From CAWJTN01 sp963845895 (GTDB lineage Bacteria > Patescibacteriota > Microgenomatia > UBA1406 > GWC2-37-13), in contig CAWJTN010000001.1 in the NCBI GenBank assembly GCA_963845895.1, positions 992,001 through 1,056,000 of the forward strand: a stretch of 64,000 nucleotides of DNA, written 5' to 3'. Shown here one piece after another: positions 1 through 7,024 of the stretch; position 1 is the first letter of the stretch; every line of letters starts with the position of its first letter. The notes below the pieces were generated by a model. It was not told where the DNA came from. It worked only from the letters and a program-made list of their open reading frames with translations, and searched no databases. A program made the position numbers and the translations under genes.

Positions 1-340
1 CTGCTTGAGCGGCGCTTTGGGCATTTTGATGCTGGTCAAGAGGGAAATTTCTATAAATAAACGTTATCTTTTTTGTCACATCAACCTGTCCACTTTGGGG
101 TGTTTCTATCTGCTGCCTGATCATGTCATGGAAAACTTTGCAGGCAGGACACTCAAAATCGCTGTACTCAACCAGAATATTTTTTTTCTCGGGAGACCAC
201 TTAACGTGATCGGTTGGCAGAATTTTGTTTACTTCAGGATAAGAGGCTTGTTGAGGAGAGTTTGTTAGTTTATAAGCGATAATGAGCAAAACAATTAGAG
301 CAACTCCAGAAATTATTCCAAGAACTATTTTATTTTTCAT
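1..340 (-). CDS. DsbA-like thioredoxin-fold oxidoreductase (partial, C-terminus outside window)
   Basis: The minus strand encodes 113 residues from an ATG at 340 and runs off the left edge. Residues 1-22 form a hydrophobic N-terminal anchor or signal segment. A DFECPACKVF motif follows, with the redox pair Cys64 and Cys67. This CxxC context after an EYSDFECP segment is typical of DsbA/DsbG-like thiol oxidoreductases (thioredoxin_4 family), which act outside the membrane on secreted proteins. The start codon overlaps the end of the upstream permease gene by 11 nt, so it is probably the last gene of the metal-transport operon. The substrate is unknown. The family call is fairly sure; whether it oxidises or isomerises disulfides cannot be told. 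Confidence 0.8.
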   Translation of the reverse strand, partial: MKNKIVLGIISGVALIVLLIIAYKLTNSPQQASYPEVNKILPTDHVKWSPEKKNILVEYSDFECPACKVFHDMIRQQIETPQSGQVDVTKKITFIYRNFPLDQHQNAQSAAQA

Positions 341-1130
341 GTCTGACTATTATAGCAAAAAAGAAGAAAGCCAAAGCGATCAAAACAATTGTTCCTCCAG
401 TAGCTAGATTAAGATAAAAAGAGATAAAAATTCCGGAGACTACAGAAAGAATCGAAAAAACAACAGAGATTAAAATGGTTTCTTTAAATCCTTTTTTAAA
501 TTGAAGAGCTGTAAGGACAGGTATAACAACTAAAGCAGAGATCAGCAAAACTCCTATGATCGGTATAGAAAGGGCAATTGTAAGAGAAGACAAGAGAATC
601 AAAAGTGTGTTTATAAAATTTACGGGAATTCCGTTCACCTGTGCCGCTTCTTCATCCAGGGTTACAAAGACGAGCTCTTTAAAAAATAAAAAGATAAGAA
701 CCAAGACAAAAAATCCAACAATAGCTATCGTTGTTACATCGGACTGTTTTACCGTAACAATACTACCAAAAAGATAACTGAAAAGATCGACGTTAAATCC
801 ATGAGCTATGCCGATGATGACCACTGCCACAGCCAAGCTGCCGGATAAAAAAAGCGCCAAGGCAGATTCTCCGTAGATCTTTTTTGAAAGTCTTAGCTTT
901 TCGATACCCAAGGAAGATAAGGCGGTAACAACAATTGCAGTTAAAATTGGGTTAAAGTTAAAAAGTAACCCTATGGCAACGCCAGCTAAAGAAACGTGAG
1001 CCAGTGTGTCGGCTATCAAAGAATATCTTCGCAAAACCAGAAATGTGCCGATCAAGGGGGCAACGATAGCGATTATTATGCCTGCCTCCAAGCCTCTTAT
1101 GACAAAACTATATTGAAAAATATTGAGCAT
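330..1130 (-). CDS. znuB: Zinc/manganese ABC transporter permease (ZnuB/MntB family)
   Basis: This hydrophobic protein of about 266 residues has many predicted membrane helices. It carries family features such as GTFLVLRRYSLIADTLAHVSLAGVA near the N-terminus, the ABC-3 permease signature region. It should form the membrane channel for metal import with the ATPase and binding protein encoded just upstream. I chose the ATG at 1130 because family members start close to this position. A TTG at 1157 with an AAGG-like sequence 8 nt upstream is an alternative and would overlap the ATPase gene by 20 nt. Whether Zn or Mn is carried cannot be decided from this subunit. Confidence 0.88.
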   Translation of the reverse strand: MLNIFQYSFVIRGLEAGIIIAIVAPLIGTFLVLRRYSLIADTLAHVSLAGVAIGLLFNFNPILTAIVVTALSSLGIEKLRLSKKIYGESALALFLSGSLAVAVVIIGIAHGFNVDLFSYLFGSIVTVKQSDVTTIAIVGFFVLVLIFLFFKELVFVTLDEEAAQVNGIPVNFINTLLILLSSLTIALSIPIIGVLLISALVVIPVLTALQFKKGFKETILISVVFSILSVVSGIFISFYLNLATGGTIVLIALAFFFFAIIVRHEK

Positions 1131-1137
1131 ATTTTTG

Positions 1138-1902
1138 TCAATGGTGATGAAAAACAAGTTTCAATCCTTCACCATACATTTTTTTCAACTGATCACTTAT
1201 TAAAATATCTTCTGGATTCCTATCATAGATCAAGGTTCTATTGATGCAGGCAAGCTCTGTTGTTTCATGGACTACAACATTGATATCATGTGAGACTAAA
1301 ACGAGCGTCAAGTTAAAATTTTGATTGAGTGACTTTAAAAGTGTATAAAAATCAGTTTGAGTTTTAACGTCTACACCTGTCGTGGGCTCATCGAGCAAAA
1401 TAATTTCAGGCTTTGAACTCAAAGCTCTGGCGATAAAAACTCTTTGTTGTTGTCCACCAGAAAGATCTCCGATAAGCCTGTTGCGATATTCCCACATCTC
1501 AACTTGGCGAAGTGACTGCTCAATAATTTTCTTATCTTGGCTATCCAACATGTGGAAAAGACCTTTTTTCCCATATCTGCCCATAGCTACCATCTCTTCG
1601 ACTGTGGTCGGAAAATTGCTTTCAAAATTGACAGCTTTTTGTGCAACATAGCCAATTTTATACCAGTCCTTAAAGTTAGCAATTTCTTTCCCGAATAGTT
1701 TTACTTTTCCTTTATCGGGTTTAAGGAGACCAAGCACGATCTTTAAAAGCGTAGTTTTTCCCCCGCCGTTTGGTCCGATTATCCCGAGGTAATCTCCTTT
1801 ATGGATATTAAAAGTGATATTTTCCAAGATAAGCCTATTTCCATAAGAAAAAGAAACATTTTCTATCTCAATAATATTATGTTTATGATCTAGGTCTTGC
1901 AT
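1138..1902 (-). CDS. znuC: Zinc/manganese ABC transporter ATP-binding protein
   Basis: A 254-residue ABC ATPase. Walker A is GPNGGGKTT (residues 43-51), the signature is LSGGQ (147-151), and Walker B IILLDEP (167-173) is followed by a switch histidine in VSHD. Length and sequence fit the ZnuC/MntA-type subunit that powers metal import. Its start overlaps the end of the binding-protein gene by 13 nt, and the permease follows directly, so the three are probably translated together. It acts on the cytoplasmic face of the membrane. Confidence 0.9.
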   Translation of the reverse strand: MQDLDHKHNIIEIENVSFSYGNRLILENITFNIHKGDYLGIIGPNGGGKTTLLKIVLGLLKPDKGKVKLFGKEIANFKDWYKIGYVAQKAVNFESNFPTTVEEMVAMGRYGKKGLFHMLDSQDKKIIEQSLRQVEMWEYRNRLIGDLSGGQQQRVFIARALSSKPEIILLDEPTTGVDVKTQTDFYTLLKSLNQNFNLTLVLVSHDINVVVHETTELACINRTLIYDRNPEDILISDQLKKMYGEGLKLVFHHH

Positions 1903-2819
1903 TCTAAAGCAATCTGAAGATTTTTAAGGTTATTCTTCATTATAGAAAAATAGTCTACTCCTTTTTGCATGTCTTTTTCTGGGATTCCTTCCAGAGGATC
2001 CAACACAAGAGTTTTAGCACCGGTTTCTTGAGCAATCGTTTCTGATAGTTTGGGACTGACAAGGCTTTCAAAAAAAATATATTTAATATCATTTTTTTTG
2101 ACAAAGTCTGATATCTCCGCCATTTTTTGGGCCGATGGTTCTTCATCCGGCGAAATTCCAGCGATAGCCACCTGATTTAGACCATACTCTTTTCCCATGT
2201 AAGCAAAGGCAGCATGGGAGGTGACGATGTCTTTTTTTTGACAGCTAGCCAGGCCTTGTTTAAAGCTCTTATCTAGATCATCAAGTTTACTGTTTAGAGT
2301 ACTTGCGTTCTGGGAGTAAATATTTTTATTAGTTGGGTCTATTTTATTTAGCCCATCTAAAATTCTTGCAATCTCAATTTTGGCGAGCTTCGGATCCAGC
2401 CAGACATGAGGATCCGTCGAAGTTTTGCCTTCTTCCGTCAGCTGGCGATTCAATATGCCTTGACCGGCGACCACAACCAGAGTTTTTTTGCCCTGAAGAC
2501 TATCTCTGATTTTATCCCCCCAAGCCTCGACCGCTCCGTTTAAGATTAGTATCTGACTGTTTTCTATGCGGACTATATCTTGAGGAGTCGGTTCATAGTC
2601 GTGCGGTTCTGCTCCGGCAGGCGTAATATTGTAAACTTGAGCCCTATCACCTGCTATTTGGCTTGCAAAAAAATAAAGAGGATAAAAGGAAGCTGTGATT
2701 TGAAGTTTGCTTGAGTTGGTTTGTTCAACGCTCTTATTTTTGTTTGCGAGGACAAAAACAAGAATTATTAAGATTAAAGCTATAAATACGAGAAAAAAAG
2801 AGATGAATTTTTTATTCAT
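1890..2819 (-). CDS. znuA: Metal ABC transporter substrate-binding protein (ZnuA-like)
   Basis: A 309-residue cluster A-I metal-binding protein. Residues 1-25 form an N-terminal hydrophobic segment without a lipobox cysteine, so it is probably membrane anchored. Expected metal ligands are His73 (in PHDYEP), His138 (in DPHVWLDP), His202 (in TSHAAFAY) and Asp274 (in LVLDPL). The His-rich loop common in zinc-specific ZnuA is absent, so manganese is also possible. The ATG at 2819 lies 2 nt past the stop of the Fur-family gene; a GTG at 2837 is a less likely start. It delivers the metal to the permease outside the cell membrane. Confidence 0.88.
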   Translation of the reverse strand: MNKKFISFFLVFIALILIILVFVLANKNKSVEQTNSSKLQITASFYPLYFFASQIAGDRAQVYNITPAGAEPHDYEPTPQDIVRIENSQILILNGAVEAWGDKIRDSLQGKKTLVVVAGQGILNRQLTEEGKTSTDPHVWLDPKLAKIEIARILDGLNKIDPTNKNIYSQNASTLNSKLDDLDKSFKQGLASCQKKDIVTSHAAFAYMGKEYGLNQVAIAGISPDEEPSAQKMAEISDFVKKNDIKYIFFESLVSPKLSETIAQETGAKTLVLDPLEGIPEKDMQKGVDYFSIMKNNLKNLQIALECKT

Positions 2820-2820
2820 A

Positions 2821-3222
2821 TCATTGACAGCTGGCACATAGGCCGAAAAATTCTAACTTATGACTCGCTATTTTATAATCTGACTTATTCCGAATATTTT
2901 TCATGAGCATTTCTTCATTGAGAAAAATATCTTCGATCTTCTTACAACTATTACAGATTAGGTGATGATGATGATTGTCTTCATCTCTTAACTCATACCG
3001 TTTTTTCCCGTCTCCAAGCTCTAGTTCATTTACTATTCCCATTTTTACAAAGAGCTCTAGAGTGCGGTAGACCGAGGCAAGATCGATAGCAATCTTTTTC
3101 TTTTGCAGTGTTTCGAAGATTTCTTGGACTGTTAGTGGGTATCTGACTAGAAATTTTATTATTTCCTGTCTCGGTTTTGTAAACCTATACCCGTTCTGTT
3201 TTAGCTGCTGAAATATTTTCAT
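2821..3222 (-). CDS. Fur-family metal-responsive repressor (Zur/PerR-like)
   Basis: A 133-residue Fur-family regulator. The N-terminal winged helix contains the DLASVYRTLELF recognition helix (about residues 47-58). The middle holds HHHH (84-87). Two CxxC pairs, Cys90/Cys93 and Cys129/Cys132, form the usual structural zinc site. It is the first gene of the metal-uptake operon, and its promoter carries a long palindrome, so it most likely represses itself and the transporter when metal is plentiful. Position suggests Zur, but Mn- or peroxide-sensing relatives share this architecture. Confidence 0.9.
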   Translation of the reverse strand: MKIFQQLKQNGYRFTKPRQEIIKFLVRYPLTVQEIFETLQKKKIAIDLASVYRTLELFVKMGIVNELELGDGKKRYELRDEDNHHHHLICNSCKKIEDIFLNEEMLMKNIRNKSDYKIASHKLEFFGLCASCQ

Positions 3223-3229
3223 TTCCTAC

Positions 3230-3258
3230 ATTATTGCAAATGATTCGCAATAAGTCAA
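3230..3258 (-). promoter_or_regulatory. Fur-family operator and promoter of the metal operon
   Basis: On the minus strand a -35 box TTGACT (3258-3253) is followed after 17 nt by a -10 box AATAAT (3235-3230). A 23-bp palindrome at 3231-3253 has two 11-nt arms, TTATTGCRAAT and its complement, around one central base, with a single mismatch. It fills the spacer and overlaps the -10 box, so bound repressor would block RNA polymerase. Transcription would start at about 3223-3222, at the start codon itself, so the mRNA is probably leaderless. Confidence 0.8.
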
Positions 3259-3335
3259 GAGAATTTTGATAATTTTTAGAATCAATATAAAATTCATCCT
3301 CTGGGGGCTGAGAAGGTTGTTGAGACAACAAAAAT

Positions 3336-3352
3336 TACACCTCTGAGGTGTA
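3336..3352 (-). terminator. Hairpin terminator after the HIT gene
   Basis: A perfect 8-bp palindrome with a one-base centre (TACACCTC/GAGGTGTA). On the minus strand it is followed by AATTTTTGTT, and it lies just downstream of the HIT gene. The same palindrome recurs at 6994-7010. Confidence 0.55.
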
Positions 3353-3360
3353 TTTACTTT

Positions 3361-3822
3361 TTATTTAGAGAAATACTTTCTCAATTTATTAGCATAAGGG
3401 ACTCTTTCTTCTGGTTTTGTCCATCGAAAATTATCATGGAGTTTGTAAAGATTATCATTTATGTATCGAGGAAATACATGGATGTGAAAGTGCCACATGT
3501 CTTGATTACCTGCAGGTTCATTATGTTGTCTCATCGAGGTTCCGTCACATTTATACACTTTCTTTAGTGCAATAGCTATTTTTTTTCCAGCGGAATATAC
3601 TTTCCCTAATATATCGTCTGGTATATCGTAGATATTTTCAAAATGTTGATTCGGAATGACCATAACATGTCCGGGGTTATTCTTCCACCATTTTGGCGCT
3701 ATAAAAGCCGTTACGTCATTATCTTTGTAAAATACATCACTCTGCTTGGTTTCTTGATTGTCTGTTCCATTTACCACTCCACATAAGGGGCATTTGTAAT
3801 TTTGTGGCGCGTGATTATACAT
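3361..3822 (-). CDS. HIT-family hydrolase
   Basis: A 153-residue histidine-triad protein. The catalytic motif HFHIHVF places the triad at His111, His113 and His115, and the upstream NPGHVMVIP segment is typical of the family. An N-terminal CPLC pair (residues 11-14) could help bind zinc. HIT proteins hydrolyse or transfer nucleotides from nucleotidyl phosphoramidates or dinucleoside polyphosphates, but the real substrate here is unknown. The ATG at 3822 is the only good start. The gene stands alone, with a hairpin terminator behind it. Confidence 0.88.
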   Translation of the reverse strand: MYNHAPQNYKCPLCGVVNGTDNQETKQSDVFYKDNDVTAFIAPKWWKNNPGHVMVIPNQHFENIYDIPDDILGKVYSAGKKIAIALKKVYKCDGTSMRQHNEPAGNQDMWHFHIHVFPRYINDNLYKLHDNFRWTKPEERVPYANKLRKYFSK

Positions 3823-3868
3823 AATGTTTAGTTTATCAAATTCTCTGCTTTGAAGATCAAAAATTGAG

Positions 3869-3945
3869 TGCTGGGAAGATGGAGCGTTTACCCTGAGCAG
3901 TTCGACAGGCTCACTGTAAATTTGTCGAAGGGATGTTGGAACTTT
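3869..3945. repeat. Repeat unit interrupted by a palindromic insertion
   Basis: The sequences at 3869-3886 and 3933-3945 together match an uninterrupted unit at 4569-4600 (GGGAAGATGGARCG joined to ATGTTGRAACTTT). Between them sits a 46-nt insert at 3887-3932 running from CCCTGAGCAGTTCGACAGG to GTCGAAGGG, a palindrome-like element. The comparison shows the insert as a separable unit. Confidence 0.7.
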
Positions 3946-3991
3946 CCTTACTTTAGAAGCATGTTTAATTTAAGATTATTTTTAGGTTAAA

Positions 3992-4498
3992 TCAAGTTAA
4001 AAGTAATTTACCATTTAATAAAACTGTTTTCCCTCGATATAATGTGGGCTTGCTGAAATCTAATTTCTTTATTTGACTAAAAAAATTTGATAGTGTGCTA
4101 CCCATATTGATACTTGGAGGTAAATCTTCATCAGGATAAAACGACATTGGATCTATTTCATTAGGATGATACCATCTTTCTTCACCACCTTTTTTAAAAT
4201 TACGATAATTTGTATACAGACGTATAAATCCTCCATGCTTTGATGCACTTGCATGCACAATGACCCTAAACCATTCTTCTATCATGTTTCCAGGACACAG
4301 ATGGAGGACCTGTTGAGCTAGAAAACAGTCCTGCCATGATCCATCTGGCATTAATATTTGGTAAGAAGCTTCTCGAATTGGATCATCAGTATCGAAGTCT
4401 CTTTCATCTGATATATAAAATCTCCGATCCTTTTCATGATTCATAAATTCCTTTGGTAAATCAGTTCCAAAAGAAGTCCAAAGTTCAATTTCTTTCAT
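3992..4498 (-). CDS. Hypothetical protein
   Basis: A 168-residue soluble protein that I do not recognise. It starts MKEIELWTSFGTDL, is rich in acidic and aromatic residues, and has no signal peptide or membrane segment. The ATG at 4498 is preferred over an in-frame TTG at 4519, because a TATAAT box ends about 9 nt before the ATG, as for other genes here. It lies alone between two copies of a short repeat. No function can be proposed. Confidence 0.6.
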   Translation of the reverse strand: MKEIELWTSFGTDLPKEFMNHEKDRRFYISDERDFDTDDPIREASYQILMPDGSWQDCFLAQQVLHLCPGNMIEEWFRVIVHASASKHGGFIRLYTNYRNFKKGGEERWYHPNEIDPMSFYPDEDLPPSINMGSTLSNFFSQIKKLDFSKPTLYRGKTVLLNGKLLLT

Positions 4499-4568
4499 AA
4501 AGATAATATTATACAACAATAATGGAATATAGATTGTTGGAAAGATCTAAATAACTTAGAGGGGTGAA

Positions 4569-4600
4569 TGCGGGGAAGATGGAACGATGTTGAAACTTTT
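4569..4600. repeat. Uninterrupted copy of the 3869 repeat unit
   Basis: This 32-nt stretch reads TGCGGGGAAGATGGAACG followed by ATGTTGAAACTTTT. It is the empty counterpart of the interrupted unit at 3869-3945. It lies just past the stop of the unknown gene at 4605-5129. Confidence 0.6.
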
Positions 4601-4604
4601 TTTA

Positions 4605-5129
4605 TTAACCATTCTTAATTTTATTGATTAAGCACTCATATATATTATTTAATAATTCCATATTCTTTTCAAAGTCATAATTAATACCCATATGTGGTAC
4701 AGGTTTCCAACCTTTCTCTCCCCAAGACCATTCTTTTCCATGTTCGTGAGCCCTTCTCTCTTCTTTTAACTTGAGAAGATCACTTATTAAAACTCGTGGT
4801 AATATGAATTTATTATGTTTTTGAAGATTAAATAATTCCTGATATATATAGTTACAGCAGGTAAAAAAGAAATATTCATATATATGGTTTTTTTTAATTA
4901 GTGTATGTCCAATTGGGTTATTAAAGCTTTTAAGAGCTTTGTCATAGGTTTCTGATCGATGTTTTAAAATTGAATAACAGATAGCAGCACCATACATTTT
5001 ATCTTCTATCCTAACAAATGAAAAAGTTCCTTTTAAACCAAAAATTTTATTAATTTTATGTAACCAATACCTATTACGTTTAGGTTTATTTGACCATGTT
5101 CTATTAGTAAAGTAAGAATAGCGTTTCAT
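4605..5129 (-). CDS. Hypothetical protein
   Basis: A 174-residue protein that I do not recognise. It is rich in Lys, Asn, Tyr and Trp, has no clear membrane span, and contains a WSWGEKGWKPVPHMG stretch near the C-terminus. I took the ATG at 5129; a TTG at 5147 would add six residues. The gene is flanked by small repeats and by two other unknown genes on the same strand, which suggests a variable accessory patch. Coding is supported by an open frame of this length in AT-rich DNA with ordinary composition. Confidence 0.5.
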   Translation of the reverse strand: MKRYSYFTNRTWSNKPKRNRYWLHKINKIFGLKGTFSFVRIEDKMYGAAICYSILKHRSETYDKALKSFNNPIGHTLIKKNHIYEYFFFTCCNYIYQELFNLQKHNKFILPRVLISDLLKLKEERRAHEHGKEWSWGEKGWKPVPHMGINYDFEKNMELLNNIYECLINKIKNG

Positions 5130-5194
5130 ATTTTGATTGCAATTCAATCTACATTGAGCACAAGCCGTAAGACCCCTGGCTATATTTTAACCTT

Positions 5195-5222
5195 ATTAAG
5201 TTAACTTGATTAAGTTAACTTG
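5195..5222. repeat. 14-bp tandem duplication
   Basis: ATTAAGTTAACTTG occurs twice in tandem (5195-5208 and 5209-5222). The second copy contains the stop region of the gene ending at 5215. Each copy holds the palindrome AAGTTAACTT. Confidence 0.8.
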
Positions 5223-6114
5223 CCGAACCTAATAACGCAGGTCTAGTTTGTCCGTCAATTGATATTGGCCTCATAAATCTCTCGAGTTGCCAAAAGAAAA
5301 GCCTTAACCGCTGTTTTTTTGGTATTTTCAAGCTACTGAGTTGGTCTGGATGATTTATGTTGCAATGAAGGTTTAAATGTGCTGGTTGATTTATTGATAT
5401 TGATAATGTATTTGGTTTAGATCGATCAATTGTTGTATTGAACCAGACATAAGAGTCAACAGGTTTGATCGGATTAAAAACAGGGTGATTTGGCATTTGT
5501 TCAACGACCCATCGCCCTAGCGCATCTTGCAGATAAATCTCAATTCCCATAAATGCATTATATAAAGCTTCTTCTCCGTAAGGTATTCCCAACTGACCGC
5601 CAAGATGAGCATAGGGTTTAATAAAGAACCTCATATTATTAGGATTGAATGGAAGAATTGAAGTCCAAACGACTCTATCAAGATTGACTCTAAACTGTTT
5701 TCCTGCGCTTCCTGCAACCTTCAATTCTTTTGAATAGTTCTCGGGTTCTTGTGTGCCGGCAGGAGGAGCAAGTAAGTTGGAATCATCTGCTATAACCTCT
5801 GGAACATACAATTTACCTTGTTTCACTTTTTCCGAAATAACATGTCTTAAACCAAAAAGAGCATCCCATAATTCAATTTCATCTTTTAACATAACGGTGG
5901 TATCTGCTAATCTATCTCCAACAGAGCGGCTAATAAAAGTTTCTGATTCTGCAACCCCTTTGTGAAGGATAGGAGCAAACCTTTGTAAAATTTGTCTAAT
6001 TCTCTCATCTGATATTAGGGATTCACTACTAGGGTTGGATTTCTCTCTACTTGTCACTATATCATCAGGCGTAACTACCACTCTTTTAACATGTTCACCT
6101 TTTGTTTCGCTCAT
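5215..6114 (-). CDS. Hypothetical protein
   Basis: A 299-residue soluble protein that I do not recognise. The first 35 residues are polar and probably disordered. The rest looks globular and mixed alpha/beta, with no membrane span and no catalytic motif I can name. The C-terminus ends inside a 14-bp tandem duplication, so its last residues may have changed recently. A start at 6114 (MSETKGEHVKR) is the natural choice. It has no operon partner except possibly the unknown gene downstream. Confidence 0.6.
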   Translation of the reverse strand: MSETKGEHVKRVVVTPDDIVTSREKSNPSSESLISDERIRQILQRFAPILHKGVAESETFISRSVGDRLADTTVMLKDEIELWDALFGLRHVISEKVKQGKLYVPEVIADDSNLLAPPAGTQEPENYSKELKVAGSAGKQFRVNLDRVVWTSILPFNPNNMRFFIKPYAHLGGQLGIPYGEEALYNAFMGIEIYLQDALGRWVVEQMPNHPVFNPIKPVDSYVWFNTTIDRSKPNTLSISINQPAHLNLHCNINHPDQLSSLKIPKKQRLRLFFWQLERFMRPISIDGQTRPALLGSAS

Positions 6115-6268
6115 AATATGCTATATTCCATCAATTTGTTTAGCGCCTTTACATTGCATTATTTTTTTATGGGTACCGTCCACAATTCGGTTGATGTAAA
6201 CGATATTTCTCCTTGTAATGATAGCATAAAATAGGTAAAGACGAGGCATATGAAAAAATATATAGATA

Positions 6269-6371
6269 TGTCATTGCGAGCGTTAGCGAAGCAATCTCTT
6301 TGTATATTCTGGACAATCCAAATGATTCTTAATAGAGATCGCTTCGGTCATTTCATTCCCTCGCGATGACA
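6269..6371. repeat. Palindromic repeat of the TGTCATTGCGAG type
   Basis: TGTCATTGCGAGCG at 6269 and CGCGATGACA ending at 6371 are the outer arms of an imperfect 103-bp inverted repeat. The inner arms are GCAATCTC and GAGATCGC. Such units are scattered through many bacterial genomes. This copy lies inside the larger inverted-repeat element. Confidence 0.7.
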
Positions 6372-6433
6372 ATAAGACTAAATATGCTGATTATCCTTTC
6401 AAATATTGCTATCTTAATGGTAAAACAGGGGTC

Positions 6434-6478
6434 ATGATGACTAAAAAAGCTCGGGTTGATATACCAAGCTATTTCTGA
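6434..6478 (+). pseudogene. Possible REP-associated (Y1) transposase N-terminal remnant
   Basis: A 14-codon open frame reads MMTKKARVDIPSYF and then stops. REP-associated tyrosine transposases (RAYT, Y1_Tnp) commonly begin with a basic stretch followed by R-(I/V)-(D/E)-IPG and an aromatic residue, so this looks like their first codons. It is far too short to be active. The right-end hairpin of the inverted-repeat element begins within it. Confidence 0.4.
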
Positions 6479-6519
6479 AAAATATCAACCGTTTTGTGGA
6501 CGCTTCTTTTTTTATGTTG

Positions 6520-6606
6520 CGGAGAAGGCGGGATTCGAACCCGCGATGACTTTTCAGTCATACGCGCTCTCCAAGCGCGCGCATTCGGCCACTCTGCCAC
6601 CTCTCC
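6520..6606 (-). tRNA. tRNA-Ser (GGA anticodon)
   Basis: The minus strand folds into a complete 87-nt class II tRNA. The acceptor arm is GGAGAGG paired with CTTCTCC, and the anticodon loop TTGGAGA gives anticodon GGA. A long variable arm (TGACT/AGTCA) and a GGTTCGAATCC T-arm are present. The discriminator is G and CCA is not encoded. It reads UCC/UCU serine codons. Confidence 0.95.
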
Positions 6607-6687
6607 ACGTCTCTTCAAATTTTATCACACTATAAGTAATTTTTATCCAAGCAAATGACTGATTGATTTAATTCGACTAATTTATAT

Positions 6688-6966
6688 ATGAAAAAATCAA
6701 GAGCTAAATTAACTATTTTTCTCGTAACATTGGTTGTTATATTATTTCTTATCTTCTTTATAAATCAGGTTATCTATTTAAGAAAAGCCCACAGCACGTT
6801 TGAAAATTATTATGCTTTTAGAGGATGCACTCAATTACTAAAGAGGACAAGCGACTATGGTTTGTGCAAAACAACCTCCGGAGAGACTATAAAGATTGTT
6901 AAATATAATAATAAATGGTATTTAGATGGAGATCTGCCTGTTTGCTATTTTAATATTTGTTTTTGA
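6688..6966 (+). CDS. Small single-span membrane protein, hypothetical
   Basis: A 92-residue protein. Residues 8-27 form one strongly hydrophobic segment after a basic start (MKKSRAKL), so it is probably anchored with its C-terminus outside. The outer part contains four cysteines (in RGCTQ, YGLCKT, PVCYFNIC), which could form disulfides. A TATATA-like box directly precedes the start. I do not recognise a family. It lies alone between tRNA-Ser and the helicase. Confidence 0.55.
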   Translation: MKKSRAKLTIFLVTLVVILFLIFFINQVIYLRKAHSTFENYYAFRGCTQLLKRTSDYGLCKTTSGETIKIVKYNNKWYLDGDLPVCYFNICF

Positions 6967-6993
6967 TTTCCTTACTTTAAGACTATTTACGCA

Positions 6994-7010
6994 TACACCT
7001 CAGAGGTGTA
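6994..7010. terminator. Palindrome between convergent genes (bidirectional terminator candidate)
   Basis: TACACCTC/GAGGTGTA with a central A is the same 17-nt palindrome as at 3336-3352. It sits between the convergent ends of the small membrane protein gene and the helicase gene. The U-tract is weak on both strands, so the call is tentative. Confidence 0.45.
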
Positions 7011-7024
7011 ATTGAGTTATTCAT

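Larger units (their letters stand above)
6177..6502. mobile_element. MITE-like element with 19-bp terminal inverted repeats
   Basis: CGTCCACAATTCGGTTGAT at 6177-6195 is mirrored at 6484-6502 as ATCAACCGTTTTGTGGACG, matching at 17 of 19 positions. The 326-bp interior carries no full gene, but it holds a palindromic repeat (6269-6371), a hairpin (6454-6490) and a 14-codon fragment resembling a transposase start. It ends 17 bp from the 3' end of tRNA-Ser. The element is seen in the sequence; mobility is inferred. Confidence 0.6.

Noticed and set aside
5..268. A plus-strand 87-codon open frame at the left edge
   Set aside because: The minus strand here encodes a clear DsbA-like protein with a CPAC motif, so the plus frame is a shadow.
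6994..7010. Treating the repeated TACACCTC/GAGGTGTA palindrome as a protein-binding operator
   Set aside because: Both copies lie at gene ends rather than in promoters, so a terminator role is simpler.
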